Positions 32,926-40,728 of a stretch of DNA of 64,000 nucleotides are shown piece after piece. The stretch is from SVEL01 sp045126475. GTDB taxonomy: Bacteria; Bacillota; Clostridia; Lachnospirales; Lachnospiraceae. The DNA lies in NCBI GenBank assembly GCA_045126475.1, contig JBGVOL010000067.1, positions 1 through 64,000 of the forward strand, read 5' to 3'. The position numbers were made by a program, and so were the translations under genes. The notes beneath the pieces were generated by a model. It was not told the origin of the DNA. It ran no database searches and saw only the letters and a program-made list of their open reading frames with translations. Numbering within the stretch: position 1 is the stretch's first letter; each line of letters begins with the position of its first letter.

Positions 32926-33117
32926 TGTCAGCCGAGTTGACAATGCAACTCAAGGCGTATCCTGTTCTTCTTTATTTTGTAGTATGGTCAATGGTCATGA
33001 CACTTGACCAAATCTCTTGAAAACTGCATAAAATCAAGGAATTTTAGATGTCAATCGTGTTGACATCTATTTTTTTATGGTCAAAAGCATTGACACATTT
33101 TGTCAACGTGATTGACC
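32926..33117. repeat. Array of six (T/G)GTCA-N7-TGAC(A/C) dyads
   Basis: Six 17-bp sites share inverted pentamers with a 7-base gap: 32926-32942, 32986-33002, 32993-33009 (overlapping the previous one by 10 bases), 33049-33065, 33079-33095 and 33101-33117. Three are TGTCA-type on the left and three GGTCA. They lie in the roughly 500-base gene-free stretch 32745-33274. The fourth is the core of an 8-bp stem followed by T7 (33046-33077). The fifth and sixth sit in a nested 43-bp dyad (33077-33119). This looks like a multi-site operator or replication/recombination locus. Confidence 0.75.
33046..33077 (+). terminator. Hairpin with T-run inside the dyad array
   Basis: AGATGTCA (33046-33053) pairs with TGACATCT (33061-33068), then ATTTTTTTA. 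It contains array site 4 and could act as an intrinsic terminator. Confidence 0.6.
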
Positions 33118-33274
33118 ATATTTTTTCCCCAATTTTTGAAAAAAATATGAAGATTTTTTGAAATCAGCTTTTTCGAACCCTAAGTACTTAATGAGAAACG
33201 AAAATAGGTCTAACTCAAGAATCAATCTCATAGTATTGAAAAAGAAAGAAAGGCAGAGGAGGTGGAGATTCCGC

Positions 33275-33499
33275 TTGAATAAGAGAAAATTGAATTATCG
33301 ATTTCATAATCCGAATTCGGCGGAGGATACCGCTGGCTTCTTGTGTAAGCTTTTGATTGAAGCAAATGCAGGCAAGGTGGAACGTGCGATTGAAGAGGCT
33401 GCATCAAGGTGTGCAGAGGAGAGTGAGTACATAGCAGAACCGGGGGATATAGAAACGGTGGAGGAACAGGTGAACATAAGACGTAGAAGAGCAAGGTAG
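33275..33499 (+). CDS. Small hypothetical protein from mobile-element-like context
   Basis: The likely start is TTG 33275, 9 bases after the strong site GAGGAGGTGG; a longer frame from 33158 lacks such a site. The 74-residue product starts MNKRKLNYRFHNPN, has a GKVERAIEEAAS helix and ends in a basic RRRRAR tail. Small proteins with an HNPN start are, as I recall, frequent near recombinase modules of Firmicute mobile elements; no recombinase is visible here. Function unknown. It may be linked to the dyad array upstream. Confidence 0.55.
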   Translation: MNKRKLNYRFHNPNSAEDTAGFLCKLLIEANAGKVERAIEEAASRCAEESEYIAEPGDIETVEEQVNIRRRRAR

Positions 33500-33807
33500 G
33501 GATGCCTTGCTTTTGTATTGTATAAAAAGTGAAATTGAAACTAAAAAACAATTTTACTTTCTACTGAAATTTAAGCATTTTAAACGAAAACTTAAATAGA
33601 AACTCAAATAATTGCATAAAATTTAAGACTCTATTTGAGTTCCTGAACGATTTTAGAGATTTTATTGAAGTGGTTATGAGTGTAGAAAATACGGTGTCAA
33701 AATTTATTAAAGATAATTTCAAACAAAAATATGAGACAAAATCTCAAATATATGTTGCAAAACGAGAAAAACGGGATATAATATAGATAGAATGGAGGGT
33801 AAAAGAT
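33500..33807 (+). promoter_or_regulatory. AT-rich intergenic region with promoter of the RloA/RloB operon
   Basis: No gene is apparent. AACTCAAATA (33601-33610) and TATTTGAGTT (33632-33641) form a 10-bp inverted repeat. TTGCAA (33755-33760) and TATAAT (33777-33782), spaced 16, form a plausible promoter, followed by GGAGGG before the ATPase start. Confidence 0.5.
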
Positions 33808-35031
33808 ATGTTATGTCAGTTTACTGTGAAGAATTACAAGAGTATAAGAGATGAAGTGACCTTTGATATGCAAGCAGCAGCAATCTCAGAGCATGAAGAT
33901 AGAATAATCAAAGACCAGGATGGTGAGATGTATTTACCGGTGTCTGCCATTTACGGTCCTAATGGTGGAGGAAAATCCAATGTTCTGGCAGCGTTACACA
34001 CATTGGTTGCAAAAATTCTGCGCCCGTTGTATGCGACAGAAGACAACGAAGATAAGGTTCTTTTACAAAAAAGAATTATTGTTGAGCCATTTGCTTTTTC
34101 AAATAGCAAAAATGAACCAACAGAGTTTGAACTGTTTTTCCGTACAAAGTCTGCAGAGTACAGGTATATCTTGCATGTGAAACGTGATGTGGTTATATAT
34201 GAGAGCTTGGACAGAGTGAAGCTTGAGACCGGAAGACGTTCTGCATTATTCACAAGAGACGATAAAGGGATTGTTTTAAAGGGTGCATTTGCAAAACTGA
34301 AAGTCAGTGATGATTTATCAAAGACACTTACCTTGCTTTCCTACTTGGGTATCGCTTATAAGGAAAATGCAGTTGTTAATGATGTATTGAATTGGTTCCA
34401 GTTCGGTGTGAATTTCTTGAATTATGGTAATCCTATTCAGGAGCTTAGAATGGCAATATCCACATCAGAAGATGTGAAGCATCTGATGCTTGAAATGATT
34501 CAGGAAATGAATTTGGACATCGTTGATTTTAGAGTGGAAGAAAAAGAGAATGATAGGATAGAAGTGTTCACAAAACACCTTGTGGATGACGTGGAAACAG
34601 AGCTTAGTTTATCCGATGAATCCAGCGGAACAAAGAAGTTGTTTGGTCTGCTTCCTTTTATTGCGGCAAGTTTGCTTGATGGAACTGTGCTTGTAATTGA
34701 TGAATTGGATGCGAAAATTCATCCGGTGTTGTTGCGTCATATTATCATGATGTTTAATGATATGAACATCAACAGACACAAAGCACAGCTTATTTTCACA
34801 TCTCATGATTTATCGACCATGAACAGCGAAGTGTTCCGCAGAGATGAGATTTGGTTTGTGGCAAAGGGAAATGCACAAAATTCCAAACTATACTCGTTGG
34901 TAGAGTTCAAGAATGAAAAGGGTGAGTCTGTCAGAAAGGATGCAAAGTTTGATAAGCAGTATCTTGAAGGTAAGTACGGCGCTGATCCATACCTCAGAAG
35001 AATTATAGATTGGGGGAAAGTCAATGCCTAA
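33808..35031 (+). CDS. AbiLi/RloA-like AAA ATPase
   Basis: This 407-residue AAA_15/AAA_21 ATPase has Walker A GPNGGGKSN (50-58), an ABC-like signature LSDESSGTKKLFGLLPF, Walker B VLVIDELDAKIHP and a switch His in FTSHDLS. It overlaps a RloB-family gene by 8 bases. The pair matches the layout of AbiL (AbiLi/AbiLii) abortive infection systems and is related in plan to PARIS, where an AAA ATPase senses phage and unleashes a TOPRIM effector. Anti-phage activity is inferred from family and synteny. Confidence 0.83.
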   Translation: MLCQFTVKNYKSIRDEVTFDMQAAAISEHEDRIIKDQDGEMYLPVSAIYGPNGGGKSNVLAALHTLVAKILRPLYATEDNEDKVLLQKRIIVEPFAFSNSKNEPTEFELFFRTKSAEYRYILHVKRDVVIYESLDRVKLETGRRSALFTRDDKGIVLKGAFAKLKVSDDLSKTLTLLSYLGIAYKENAVVNDVLNWFQFGVNFLNYGNPIQELRMAISTSEDVKHLMLEMIQEMNLDIVDFRVEEKENDRIEVFTKHLVDDVETELSLSDESSGTKKLFGLLPFIAASLLDGTVLVIDELDAKIHPVLLRHIIMMFNDMNINRHKAQLIFTSHDLSTMNSEVFRRDEIWFVAKGNAQNSKLYSLVEFKNEKGESVRKDAKFDKQYLEGKYGADPYLRRIIDWGKVNA

Positions 35032-35719
35032 AAAAGCCGGAATGGAGAAATGGAAAAAGAAACGTCGTCAAGAATACTTGGAGATGAAACAATATAGATA
35101 TTACATCTTCTGCGAGGGACAACAGACAGAACCATTATATTTTGCAGCCTTTAAGAAACTGATTGAGGAAAATCCAATCTATAAGGATATGGTTTTGATA
35201 GAGATTGAACCTTGCCAGGCAGAAACCATGCGAGTAATCGGCATGGCAGAGGATTATGTAAAGAAAAATAAAATCAATAAGGGGCAAATCTGGTGCGTTT
35301 ATGACAAGGATAGTTTTCCGGCAGAGCACTTTAATGGTGTTGTGGAACGCGCAGAGAGTTTAAACAAAGAAAATCCGGAATTACAGTATCATACCGCATG
35401 GAGTAATGAGTGTATTGAGTTCTGGTTCCTGCTTCACTTTGCATATTACACGGCTAATAACCATAGAACGGAGTATATATCGTTCTTGAATGAAAAGTTC
35501 AAGGAATTGGGGATTGGTAAGTATCAGAAGAACATGAATAATATCTTTGAGATTCTGATGGAGTATGGTAATCCGAAGCTGGCGATTCGATATGCGAAGC
35601 GAATTATAAAGGATGGAACAGGTAAAACACCGACAGAGATTGCGCCGGGAACTAAGGTGTATGAGTTGGTAGAGGAACTGGCAAAGTATTTGCCGGGGGA
35701 AATAAATATGTGCATCTAA
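35024..35719 (+). CDS. AbiLii/RloB-like protein
   Basis: This 231-residue RloB domain protein has a TOPRIM-like arrangement: the conserved Glu in YYIFCEGQQTEPLYF near residue 30 and an acidic pair in IWCVYDKDSF near residue 90. NECIEFWFLLHF is a further RloB family mark. It is probably the nuclease-like effector partner of the upstream ATPase. It is translated from a start overlapping that gene, and a membrane protein gene follows 16 bases later. Confidence 0.85.
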   Translation: MPKKAGMEKWKKKRRQEYLEMKQYRYYIFCEGQQTEPLYFAAFKKLIEENPIYKDMVLIEIEPCQAETMRVIGMAEDYVKKNKINKGQIWCVYDKDSFPAEHFNGVVERAESLNKENPELQYHTAWSNECIEFWFLLHFAYYTANNHRTEYISFLNEKFKELGIGKYQKNMNNIFEILMEYGNPKLAIRYAKRIIKDGTGKTPTEIAPGTKVYELVEELAKYLPGEINMCI

Positions 35720-35735
35720 CGGAGAGTTATAAAAA

Positions 35736-36359
35736 ATGATAGAGCAAAAAATGAAGAATAGAAAAACACGAACTCAGAAAGAAAGAATGGAAATAAAAAG
35801 GTTAAAGGAAGAAAATTACAGATTGAGAGAAATAAATGCTGATTTAGTGGGAAAACTTGGAGAAAATAAGAAAAATGATAAGTCGATGAGTTCTTGTCCG
35901 AGTAGAAAGCAAGTGTTATATACATATATATATGATAGTGTGGTTTCTTCTTTGATACTAGTATTTTTATATTGGCTAGCAATTAACGGGTATGATAATT
36001 TTAATTTACCTTATAACTGCTCTTTGATTTTGATAGTTATGGTTTCATTAAAGTGTATATTAGGCAATAAAAAGCTAAATTTTAAAGTAGTAATAAGAGT
36101 TATTGTAAATGATTTATTAAAGCCGTTTGGGGCAATGCTTTTAGGTCTATTTTTATGTATATATTGTTTGGGGAAAGAATGGAGAAGTGCATTCGGTTAT
36201 GCTTTGGATGTTGCAAATATGGGAGTTTTAATTATTTTTGTTATTGCTGTAGTAATAGCTATTTTTTTAACAACTTATGCAATATTATTCCTAAAAAAAC
36301 AATATAGAAAACTTTATGTGATAATAAAACGCATGATGAAGCAGAGATGCTGCAAATGA
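35736..36359 (+). CDS. Coiled-coil membrane protein in the RloA/RloB operon
   Basis: I do not recognise a family. The 207-residue product has a basic N-terminus, a coiled coil (RLKEENYRLREINADLVGKL, about residues 23-42), then about four hydrophobic helices and a basic Lys/Arg tail. The GGAGAG site and the 16-base gap place it in the same transcript as the RloA/RloB genes. Base composition is more AT-rich than the neighbours. It could be a membrane effector or accessory of the defence pair, or an unrelated passenger. Confidence 0.7.
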   Translation: MIEQKMKNRKTRTQKERMEIKRLKEENYRLREINADLVGKLGENKKNDKSMSSCPSRKQVLYTYIYDSVVSSLILVFLYWLAINGYDNFNLPYNCSLILIVMVSLKCILGNKKLNFKVVIRVIVNDLLKPFGAMLLGLFLCIYCLGKEWRSAFGYALDVANMGVLIIFVIAVVIAIFLTTYAILFLKKQYRKLYVIIKRMMKQRCCK

Positions 36360-36399
36360 AACAAGATTTAATATCAAAATAGACAAGATATAATTTCGG

Positions 36400-36498
36400 G
36401 AAGTAATCCAGCTACTTATTCAGCAAGAACTTGACAATTCGAAAAATGATGAAAATATCAAAAGTATACTTCTTGGTAATTGGAAAGGAATTTGGTAG
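36400..36498 (+). pseudogene. C-terminal remnant B, homologous to remnant A
   Basis: A 32-codon tail (EVIQLLIQQELDNSKNDENI..., ending KGIW) ending at TAG 36496-36498 matches the end of remnant A (32646-32744) at about 70 percent of residues. An in-frame stop lies just upstream. It is the second scar of the same lost gene type and marks the far side of the accessory region. Confidence 0.65.
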
Positions 36499-36515
36499 AT
36501 TTTAGGATAAAGATA

Positions 36516-36543
36516 GAATAACTGTAAATCCCCTGCATACAAT
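36516..36543 (+). promoter_or_regulatory. Sigma-E-type promoter of spoIIID
   Basis: GAATAA (36516-36521), 14 bases, then CATACAAT (36536-36543). The -10 box is identical to the Bacillus sigma-E consensus, and spoIIID is a sigma-E gene in Bacillus. Confidence 0.7.
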
Positions 36544-36574
36544 TTAGAAAACAAGTATTCCGAGGGGACTACTT

Positions 36575-36835
36575 TTGAAAGGATATATTGAGGAGCGTGC
36601 TATCGATATAGCACATTACATAATAGCCAATAATGCCACGGTCAGGCAGGCAGCAAAAAAATTCGGCGTCAGTAAGTCAACCGTACATAAGGATGTAGCA
36701 GACCGCCTTGCAGGGATTCATCCGGCTCTGGCGGCGGAAGCGAGAAAAGTTCTCGACCAGAATAAGGCAGAACGTCATATTCGCGGTGGCATGGCAACGA
36801 AGGACAGGTACCTAAGAGAAAAAAGTGCAGAATAG
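36575..36835 (+). CDS. spoIIID: Sporulation regulator SpoIIID
   Basis: SpoIIID is the small mother-cell DNA-binding protein that retunes the sigma-E regulon during sporulation. The 86-residue product has HTH TVRQAAKKFGVSKSTVHKDV (residues 22-41) and the family's basic C-terminal segment. The start is TTG at 36575 with GAGGGG at good spacing. It is followed by mbl and two FlgG-family genes, the same order as in Bacillus. It shows that the organism is, or recently was, a spore former. Confidence 0.95.
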   Translation: MKGYIEERAIDIAHYIIANNATVRQAAKKFGVSKSTVHKDVADRLAGIHPALAAEARKVLDQNKAERHIRGGMATKDRYLREKSAE

Positions 36836-36844
36836 AAAAAGGAG

Positions 36845-36875
36845 AAGAGCGTCTTGTTAACAAGGCGCTCTTTTG
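36845..36875 (+). terminator. Terminator of spoIIID
   Basis: A 12-bp stem (36845-36856 with 36861-36872, one G-U pair) with loop TTAA is followed by TTTTGTGTT. Confidence 0.8.
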
Positions 36876-36907
36876 TGTTCTCCTTCATTAAATGAAAAGG
36901 AGTGGAT

Positions 36908-37072
36908 ATGAAGAATGAAAAACATGTATGCAATCTGCAATTGCAACCGATATATAGGAACTCACATGTAATTGTGAGATTAATTCTAGGGGGCATGACA
37001 GCTTGTTCGGCTGTCATGCAGAGTTATGAAAATGTTAAGTTGCATACTATCTTTTTAATAGTATGGTTATAA
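36908..37072 (+). CDS. Possible 54-residue small protein
   Basis: An ATG at 36908 lies 5 bases after AGGAG and opens a 54-codon frame ending at 37072. The product has a polar start and a C-terminal half with hydrophobic stretches (VIVRLILGGMTAC, then HTIFLIVWL). It contains a 10-bp DNA stem (36993-37002 with 37010-37019). It could be a small membrane protein expressed with or near spoIIID. I recognise no family, and chance cannot be excluded. Confidence 0.4.
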   Translation: MKNEKHVCNLQLQPIYRNSHVIVRLILGGMTACSAVMQSYENVKLHTIFLIVWL

Positions 37073-37178
37073 TATAAAGGTAAATTGTGTTGAAAGTGTG
37101 TTTTAAAAATGAAAAAAATATGTTTTATTCATTTTGTTGAAATTACTGCTTTTGAGGATTGATTTATAGACAGAAATG

Positions 37179-37206
37179 TAAAGAAAAGAGACAAAAATGA
37201 CGATAT
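37179..37206 (+). promoter_or_regulatory. Possible sigma-D promoter upstream of mbl
   Basis: TAAA (37179-37182) and GACGATAT (37199-37206) match the sigma-D consensus with 16-base spacing, one more than the other copies here. A weak sigma-A candidate (TTTCAT-N17-TATAAT, ending 37269) lies closer to the gene. The leader is about 140 bases long. Confidence 0.55.
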
Positions 37207-37354
37207 ATAATTCGAAACTGAAAATTTCCTTAAAAAGTTCTTTCATATTTTAAAGTTATTGTATATAATAAAATGGTTCATTGTGACTAAGTAATTAATT
37301 ATGCATATGGTGCAAGACAATAAATTGTGTTAAGGATTTTGAAAGGAGTTTAAT

Positions 37355-38347
37355 ATGATAGCAACAGATATCGGTATAGATTTGGGAACAGCGAGTATTC
37401 TCGTATATATCAAGGGCAAGGGCGTAGTTTTAAAGGAGCCTTCAGTAGTTGCATTTGACAGGGATACAAACAAGATAAAGGCAATCGGTGAGGAAGCCAG
37501 ACTTATGATTGGTAGAACACCGGGAAATATTGTTGCAGTAAGACCACTTCGTCAGGGAGTAATTTCCGATTATACAGTTACGGAAAAGATGCTTAAGCAT
37601 TTCATTACAAAGGCCATCGGAAAGAGAATGATTAGAAAGCCTAGAATCAGTGTTTGTGTACCTAGTGGTGTCACAGAAGTAGAGAAGAAGGCGGTTGAGG
37701 ATGCAACATATCAGGCAGGTGCAAGAGAAGTGGCTATTATCGAGGAGCCTATTGCAGCAGCAATCGGTGCAGGCATTGACATTGCAAAGCCTTGTGGAAA
37801 TATGATAGTAGATATCGGCGGCGGTACTACAGATATAGCAGTTATTTCACTTGGCGGAACTGTAGTCAGCACATCCATAAAGGTTGCCGGCGATGACTTT
37901 GATGAAGCTATTGTTCGTTACATGAGAAAGAAACACAATCTTTTAATTGGTGAGAGAACTGCCGAGGAGATAAAGATAAAAATCGGTGCTGCATTCCCAA
38001 GAGCAGAAGTTGCCACACTTGACGTAAGAGGACGTAATCTTGTAACAGGTCTTCCAAAGACAATAACAGTTACATCAGAGGAGACAGAAGAGGCACTTCG
38101 CGAGACTACTTCACAGATAGTAGAAGCTGTTCACGGCGTACTTGAGAAAACTCCACCTGAACTTGCAGCAGATATCGCTGACAGAGGTATCGTGCTTACA
38201 GGAGGCGGAAGCCTTCTTCAGGGACTTGAGGAGTTGATTGAGGATAAGACCGGTATCAATACAATGACTGCGGAAGATCCGATGACTGCCGTAGCTATCG
38301 GTACAGGAAAATACATTGAGTTTTTAACTGACCATACGGTAAGCTAG
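37355..38347 (+). CDS. mbl: MreB/Mbl cell-shape actin
   Basis: This bacterial actin has 330 residues. The phosphate-1 loop is IGIDLGTASILVY, phosphate-2 is IVDIGGGTTDIAVI, and the adenosine motif is IVLTGGGSLLQGL. It polymerises on the membrane and guides elongation-phase cell wall synthesis. Position after spoIIID and before two FlgG-family genes indicates Mbl rather than the mreBCD copy. The AAAGGAG site is clear. It may share a transcript with the flagellar rod genes, 27 bases downstream. Confidence 0.92.
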   Translation: MIATDIGIDLGTASILVYIKGKGVVLKEPSVVAFDRDTNKIKAIGEEARLMIGRTPGNIVAVRPLRQGVISDYTVTEKMLKHFITKAIGKRMIRKPRISVCVPSGVTEVEKKAVEDATYQAGAREVAIIEEPIAAAIGAGIDIAKPCGNMIVDIGGGTTDIAVISLGGTVVSTSIKVAGDDFDEAIVRYMRKKHNLLIGERTAEEIKIKIGAAFPRAEVATLDVRGRNLVTGLPKTITVTSEETEEALRETTSQIVEAVHGVLEKTPPELAADIADRGIVLTGGGSLLQGLEELIEDKTGINTMTAEDPMTAVAIGTGKYIEFLTDHTVS

Positions 38348-38374
38348 TCGGAACATTTCCTGAAAGGAGAAAGA

Positions 38375-39151
38375 ATGGTTAGAGGACTGTATACTGCTTA
38401 TACAGGAATGGTTAACCAGCAGAAGAGACTGGACACCATTACTAATAATCTTGCCAATGCCTCAACAACAGGTTACAAGCGTGAGGGTGCTACAGCCAGA
38501 GCGTTTGACGAGTATATGGGTGTAAGGGTAAATGACCGTACATCTGCATATCAGATTACACCTATAGGTAACATGAGCCTTGGTGTTAAGATTGGCGAGA
38601 ACTACACAGACTATTCACAGGGATCTCTCAGAAATACGGAGAATACCTATGATTTAGCATTAGAGGGAAACGGATTTTTCTCTATATCATTCACCAACAA
38701 GCAGGGCGAACAATCGATAAAGTATACCAGGGATGGTAATTTTACATTAGATGCAGAAGGTGCTCTTCGTACCACTGACGGAGATTATGTTCAGGGCGAA
38801 GGCGGCGATATATACATTCCGACGGAGGCGGTGCAGGTAGCCATAACAACAAGCGGCGACATTTATGCCGACGGAGAGTATATTGATACGATTAAAATAG
38901 TAGATTTTGAGAATTATGATTATCTTAAGAAGTACGGTGAAAACATGTATGATGCAGTTGACGGAGCTGTGGAGACAGAGCCCAGAGCCGTAGTTCAGCA
39001 GGGATATCTTGAAGCTTCAAATATTAATGCAGTAAGCGAAATGGTAGAGATGATTACTATTACAAGAGCTTACGAAGCAAACCAGAAAGCAGTCCAGACA
39101 GCCGATACCATGATTGAGAAGGCTGTTAATGAAGTTGGCAGACTGGGATAA
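38375..39151 (+). CDS. flhO: Flagellar basal-body rod protein, FlgG family (FlhO-like)
   Basis: A 258-residue rod protein. The N-terminal helix with TITNNLANASTTGYKREG and the C-terminal QQGYLEASNINAVSEMVEMI pattern are shared by all axial rod/hook proteins, which pair their ends in a coiled coil and are exported by the flagellar type III system without a signal peptide. In Bacillus the corresponding gene after mbl is flhO. It forms part of the distal or proximal rod. Confidence 0.88.
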   Translation: MVRGLYTAYTGMVNQQKRLDTITNNLANASTTGYKREGATARAFDEYMGVRVNDRTSAYQITPIGNMSLGVKIGENYTDYSQGSLRNTENTYDLALEGNGFFSISFTNKQGEQSIKYTRDGNFTLDAEGALRTTDGDYVQGEGGDIYIPTEAVQVAITTSGDIYADGEYIDTIKIVDFENYDYLKKYGENMYDAVDGAVETEPRAVVQQGYLEASNINAVSEMVEMITITRAYEANQKAVQTADTMIEKAVNEVGRLG

Positions 39152-39170
39152 AAGATAGGAGGCAGTTAGT

Positions 39171-39992
39171 ATGATGAGAGCACTTTGGACAGCTGCATCC
39201 GGTATGACTTCACAGCAGACCAATGTAGATGTTATTGCAAACAATTTATCAAATGTTAATACAACGGGTTATAAGACCCAGACAGCACAGTTTAAGACAT
39301 TGTTGTATCAGACAATACAGTCAAAGACAACAAGTGCAAACGGGGAGTCAAAGCCTGTGGGAGCGCAGGTTGGTCTTGGCGTAAGAAATGCGTCTATCAC
39401 AACAAGCTTCAGACAGGGTTCATTGACACAGACAGACCTCAATACAGATTTTGCCATTGACGGAAAGGCATTCTTTGCGGTGCAGAACCTCGACGGTGAA
39501 ACTGTGTATACGAGAAATGGTTCGTTTAACTGGGCTATCGGAGATGAGAACGGTGGCGTGATGCTCTGTACATCAGAAGGTTTTCCGGTTCTTGATACAA
39601 ACGGACTTCCGATTGAACTTGGAACGGAATACAATACAAGTAAAGTAACAATCGATGCAGATGGTAATGTCTGCTATCCTGATGAGAATAATAATCCTCA
39701 GCCAATCGGCATGCAGATAGGACTTGTGCAGTTTTCAAATCCGAATGGTCTTGAGAAGTCGTCAGGCAGTACATATAAGCAGTCAGATGCGTCAGGCGAG
39801 CCTATGATGGAAGTTGATGATGATACGCTGCAGAAGTCTAAGATTCGTCAGGGATACCTTGAGGCGTCAAATGTGCAGACGGTTGACGAGATGGTTAACC
39901 TTATTGTTGCACAGAGAGCATATGAGATGAATTCAAAGGCAATTCAGGCAGCAGATGAGATGCTTGGACAGGCTAACCAGCTTAAGCGATAG
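39171..39992 (+). CDS. flhP: Flagellar basal-body rod protein, FlgG family (FlhP-like)
   Basis: A 273-residue FlgG-family protein with VIANNLSNVNTTGYKTQT at the start and RQGYLEASNVQTVDEMVNLI at the end. It is paralogous to the previous gene and 19 bases after it, matching flhO-flhP of Bacillus. Its FlgG-like middle domain is longer. AGGAGG lies 8 bases before the ATG-ATG start. It likely makes the distal rod. Confidence 0.9.
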   Translation: MMRALWTAASGMTSQQTNVDVIANNLSNVNTTGYKTQTAQFKTLLYQTIQSKTTSANGESKPVGAQVGLGVRNASITTSFRQGSLTQTDLNTDFAIDGKAFFAVQNLDGETVYTRNGSFNWAIGDENGGVMLCTSEGFPVLDTNGLPIELGTEYNTSKVTIDADGNVCYPDENNNPQPIGMQIGLVQFSNPNGLEKSSGSTYKQSDASGEPMMEVDDDTLQKSKIRQGYLEASNVQTVDEMVNLIVAQRAYEMNSKAIQAADEMLGQANQLKR

Positions 39993-40006
39993 TTAGGAGG
40001 TAAAAT

Positions 40007-40381
40007 ATGAGTATGTCATTAGATGGTTTATACAACCAGTACAGTGATTTATATACTTCCGCTTCGGCAAAAAATTCTGCGGCAGCAGATAAACTTAAAG
40101 ATACATTATCCAAAACAGACTACTCAAAGAGCAATGATGATGAGCTCATGGAAGTCTGCAGGGAATTTGAATCATATTTTATCGAGCAGACATATAAGGC
40201 ACTTGAAAAAATGGTTCCTGAGAGTGAGGAAGGCAGCGGAATGTCAACATATATGGACTATTTTGGTGATATGCTGACACAGGAGTATGCCAAGAACACA
40301 GCCGAGAGCAACAACGGAAAAGGTCTCGGAATAGCGCAGATGCTCTATGAGCAGATGAAGCGCAACTACGGAATTGAGTAA
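40007..40381 (+). CDS. flgJ: FlgJ-type rod-binding protein (rod-binding domain only)
   Basis: This 124-residue protein carries the rod-binding domain: ELMEVCREFESYFIEQTYKA, then the MSTYMDYFGDMLTQEYAKN and GLGIAQMLYEQM segments. It lacks the peptidoglycan hydrolase domain of enteric FlgJ, as is usual in Gram-positives. It caps the growing rod. It closes the mbl-flhO-flhP-flgJ operon and is followed by a long terminator. Confidence 0.9.
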   Translation: MSMSLDGLYNQYSDLYTSASAKNSAAADKLKDTLSKTDYSKSNDDELMEVCREFESYFIEQTYKALEKMVPESEEGSGMSTYMDYFGDMLTQEYAKNTAESNNGKGLGIAQMLYEQMKRNYGIE

Positions 40382-40408
40382 GCTTCGGATTATTGTACGA
40401 GCGATTTG

Positions 40409-40478
40409 ACATAGAGAGCTGCGTTTTTATTCTGTGCACATACTCCGCAATGAATAAAAACGCAGCTCTATGTTTAAA
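40409..40478 (+). terminator. Long hairpin after flgJ
   Basis: Bases 40409-40432 pair with 40452-40473 with a 2-base bulge, giving a stem of about 22 bp. TTTAAAT follows. It closes the operon. Confidence 0.75.
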
Positions 40479-40728
40479 TATGTGTTTTAGGTAATTCATT
40501 GTAAAAACGGTTGAAAAAACAAAAACAAGAAAAAAGCCGAAATGCCAAGGCTGAAACTACGGTTACAAATATAAAAACTAAGTAATTAATCATATTTTTC
40601 TAAATGAATCACGGCTGTCGCCGTATAAATCCCGAAATAAAAGATTTAAACCAAAGCAGATTCTCATTTAAAGCTTTTATTTCCGGATTTGCATAGCTAT
40701 ATAAATTGTAAATATTAGGAGGTTTCCC
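40479..40728 (+). promoter_or_regulatory. AT-rich gap before recD2
   Basis: No gene is seen. An inverted pair CCGAAATAAAAG (40632) and CTTTTATTTCCGG (40674) flanks about 30 bases. ACTAAGTAATTAATCAT (40577-40593) matches 16 of 17 bases of 37286-37302 before mbl. An extended TATATAA sequence and AGGAGG precede recD2. Confidence 0.4.

Noticed and set aside
32926..33117. TTGACA boxes as a series of promoters
   Set aside because: The TTGACA-like halves belong to symmetric dyads and none has a good -10 box at 16-18 bases.
33158..33274. Longer 113-codon version of the small ORF
   Set aside because: The extra N-terminal part is basic, unlike the rest, and lacks a ribosome site. The TTG at 33275 follows GAGGAGGTGG.
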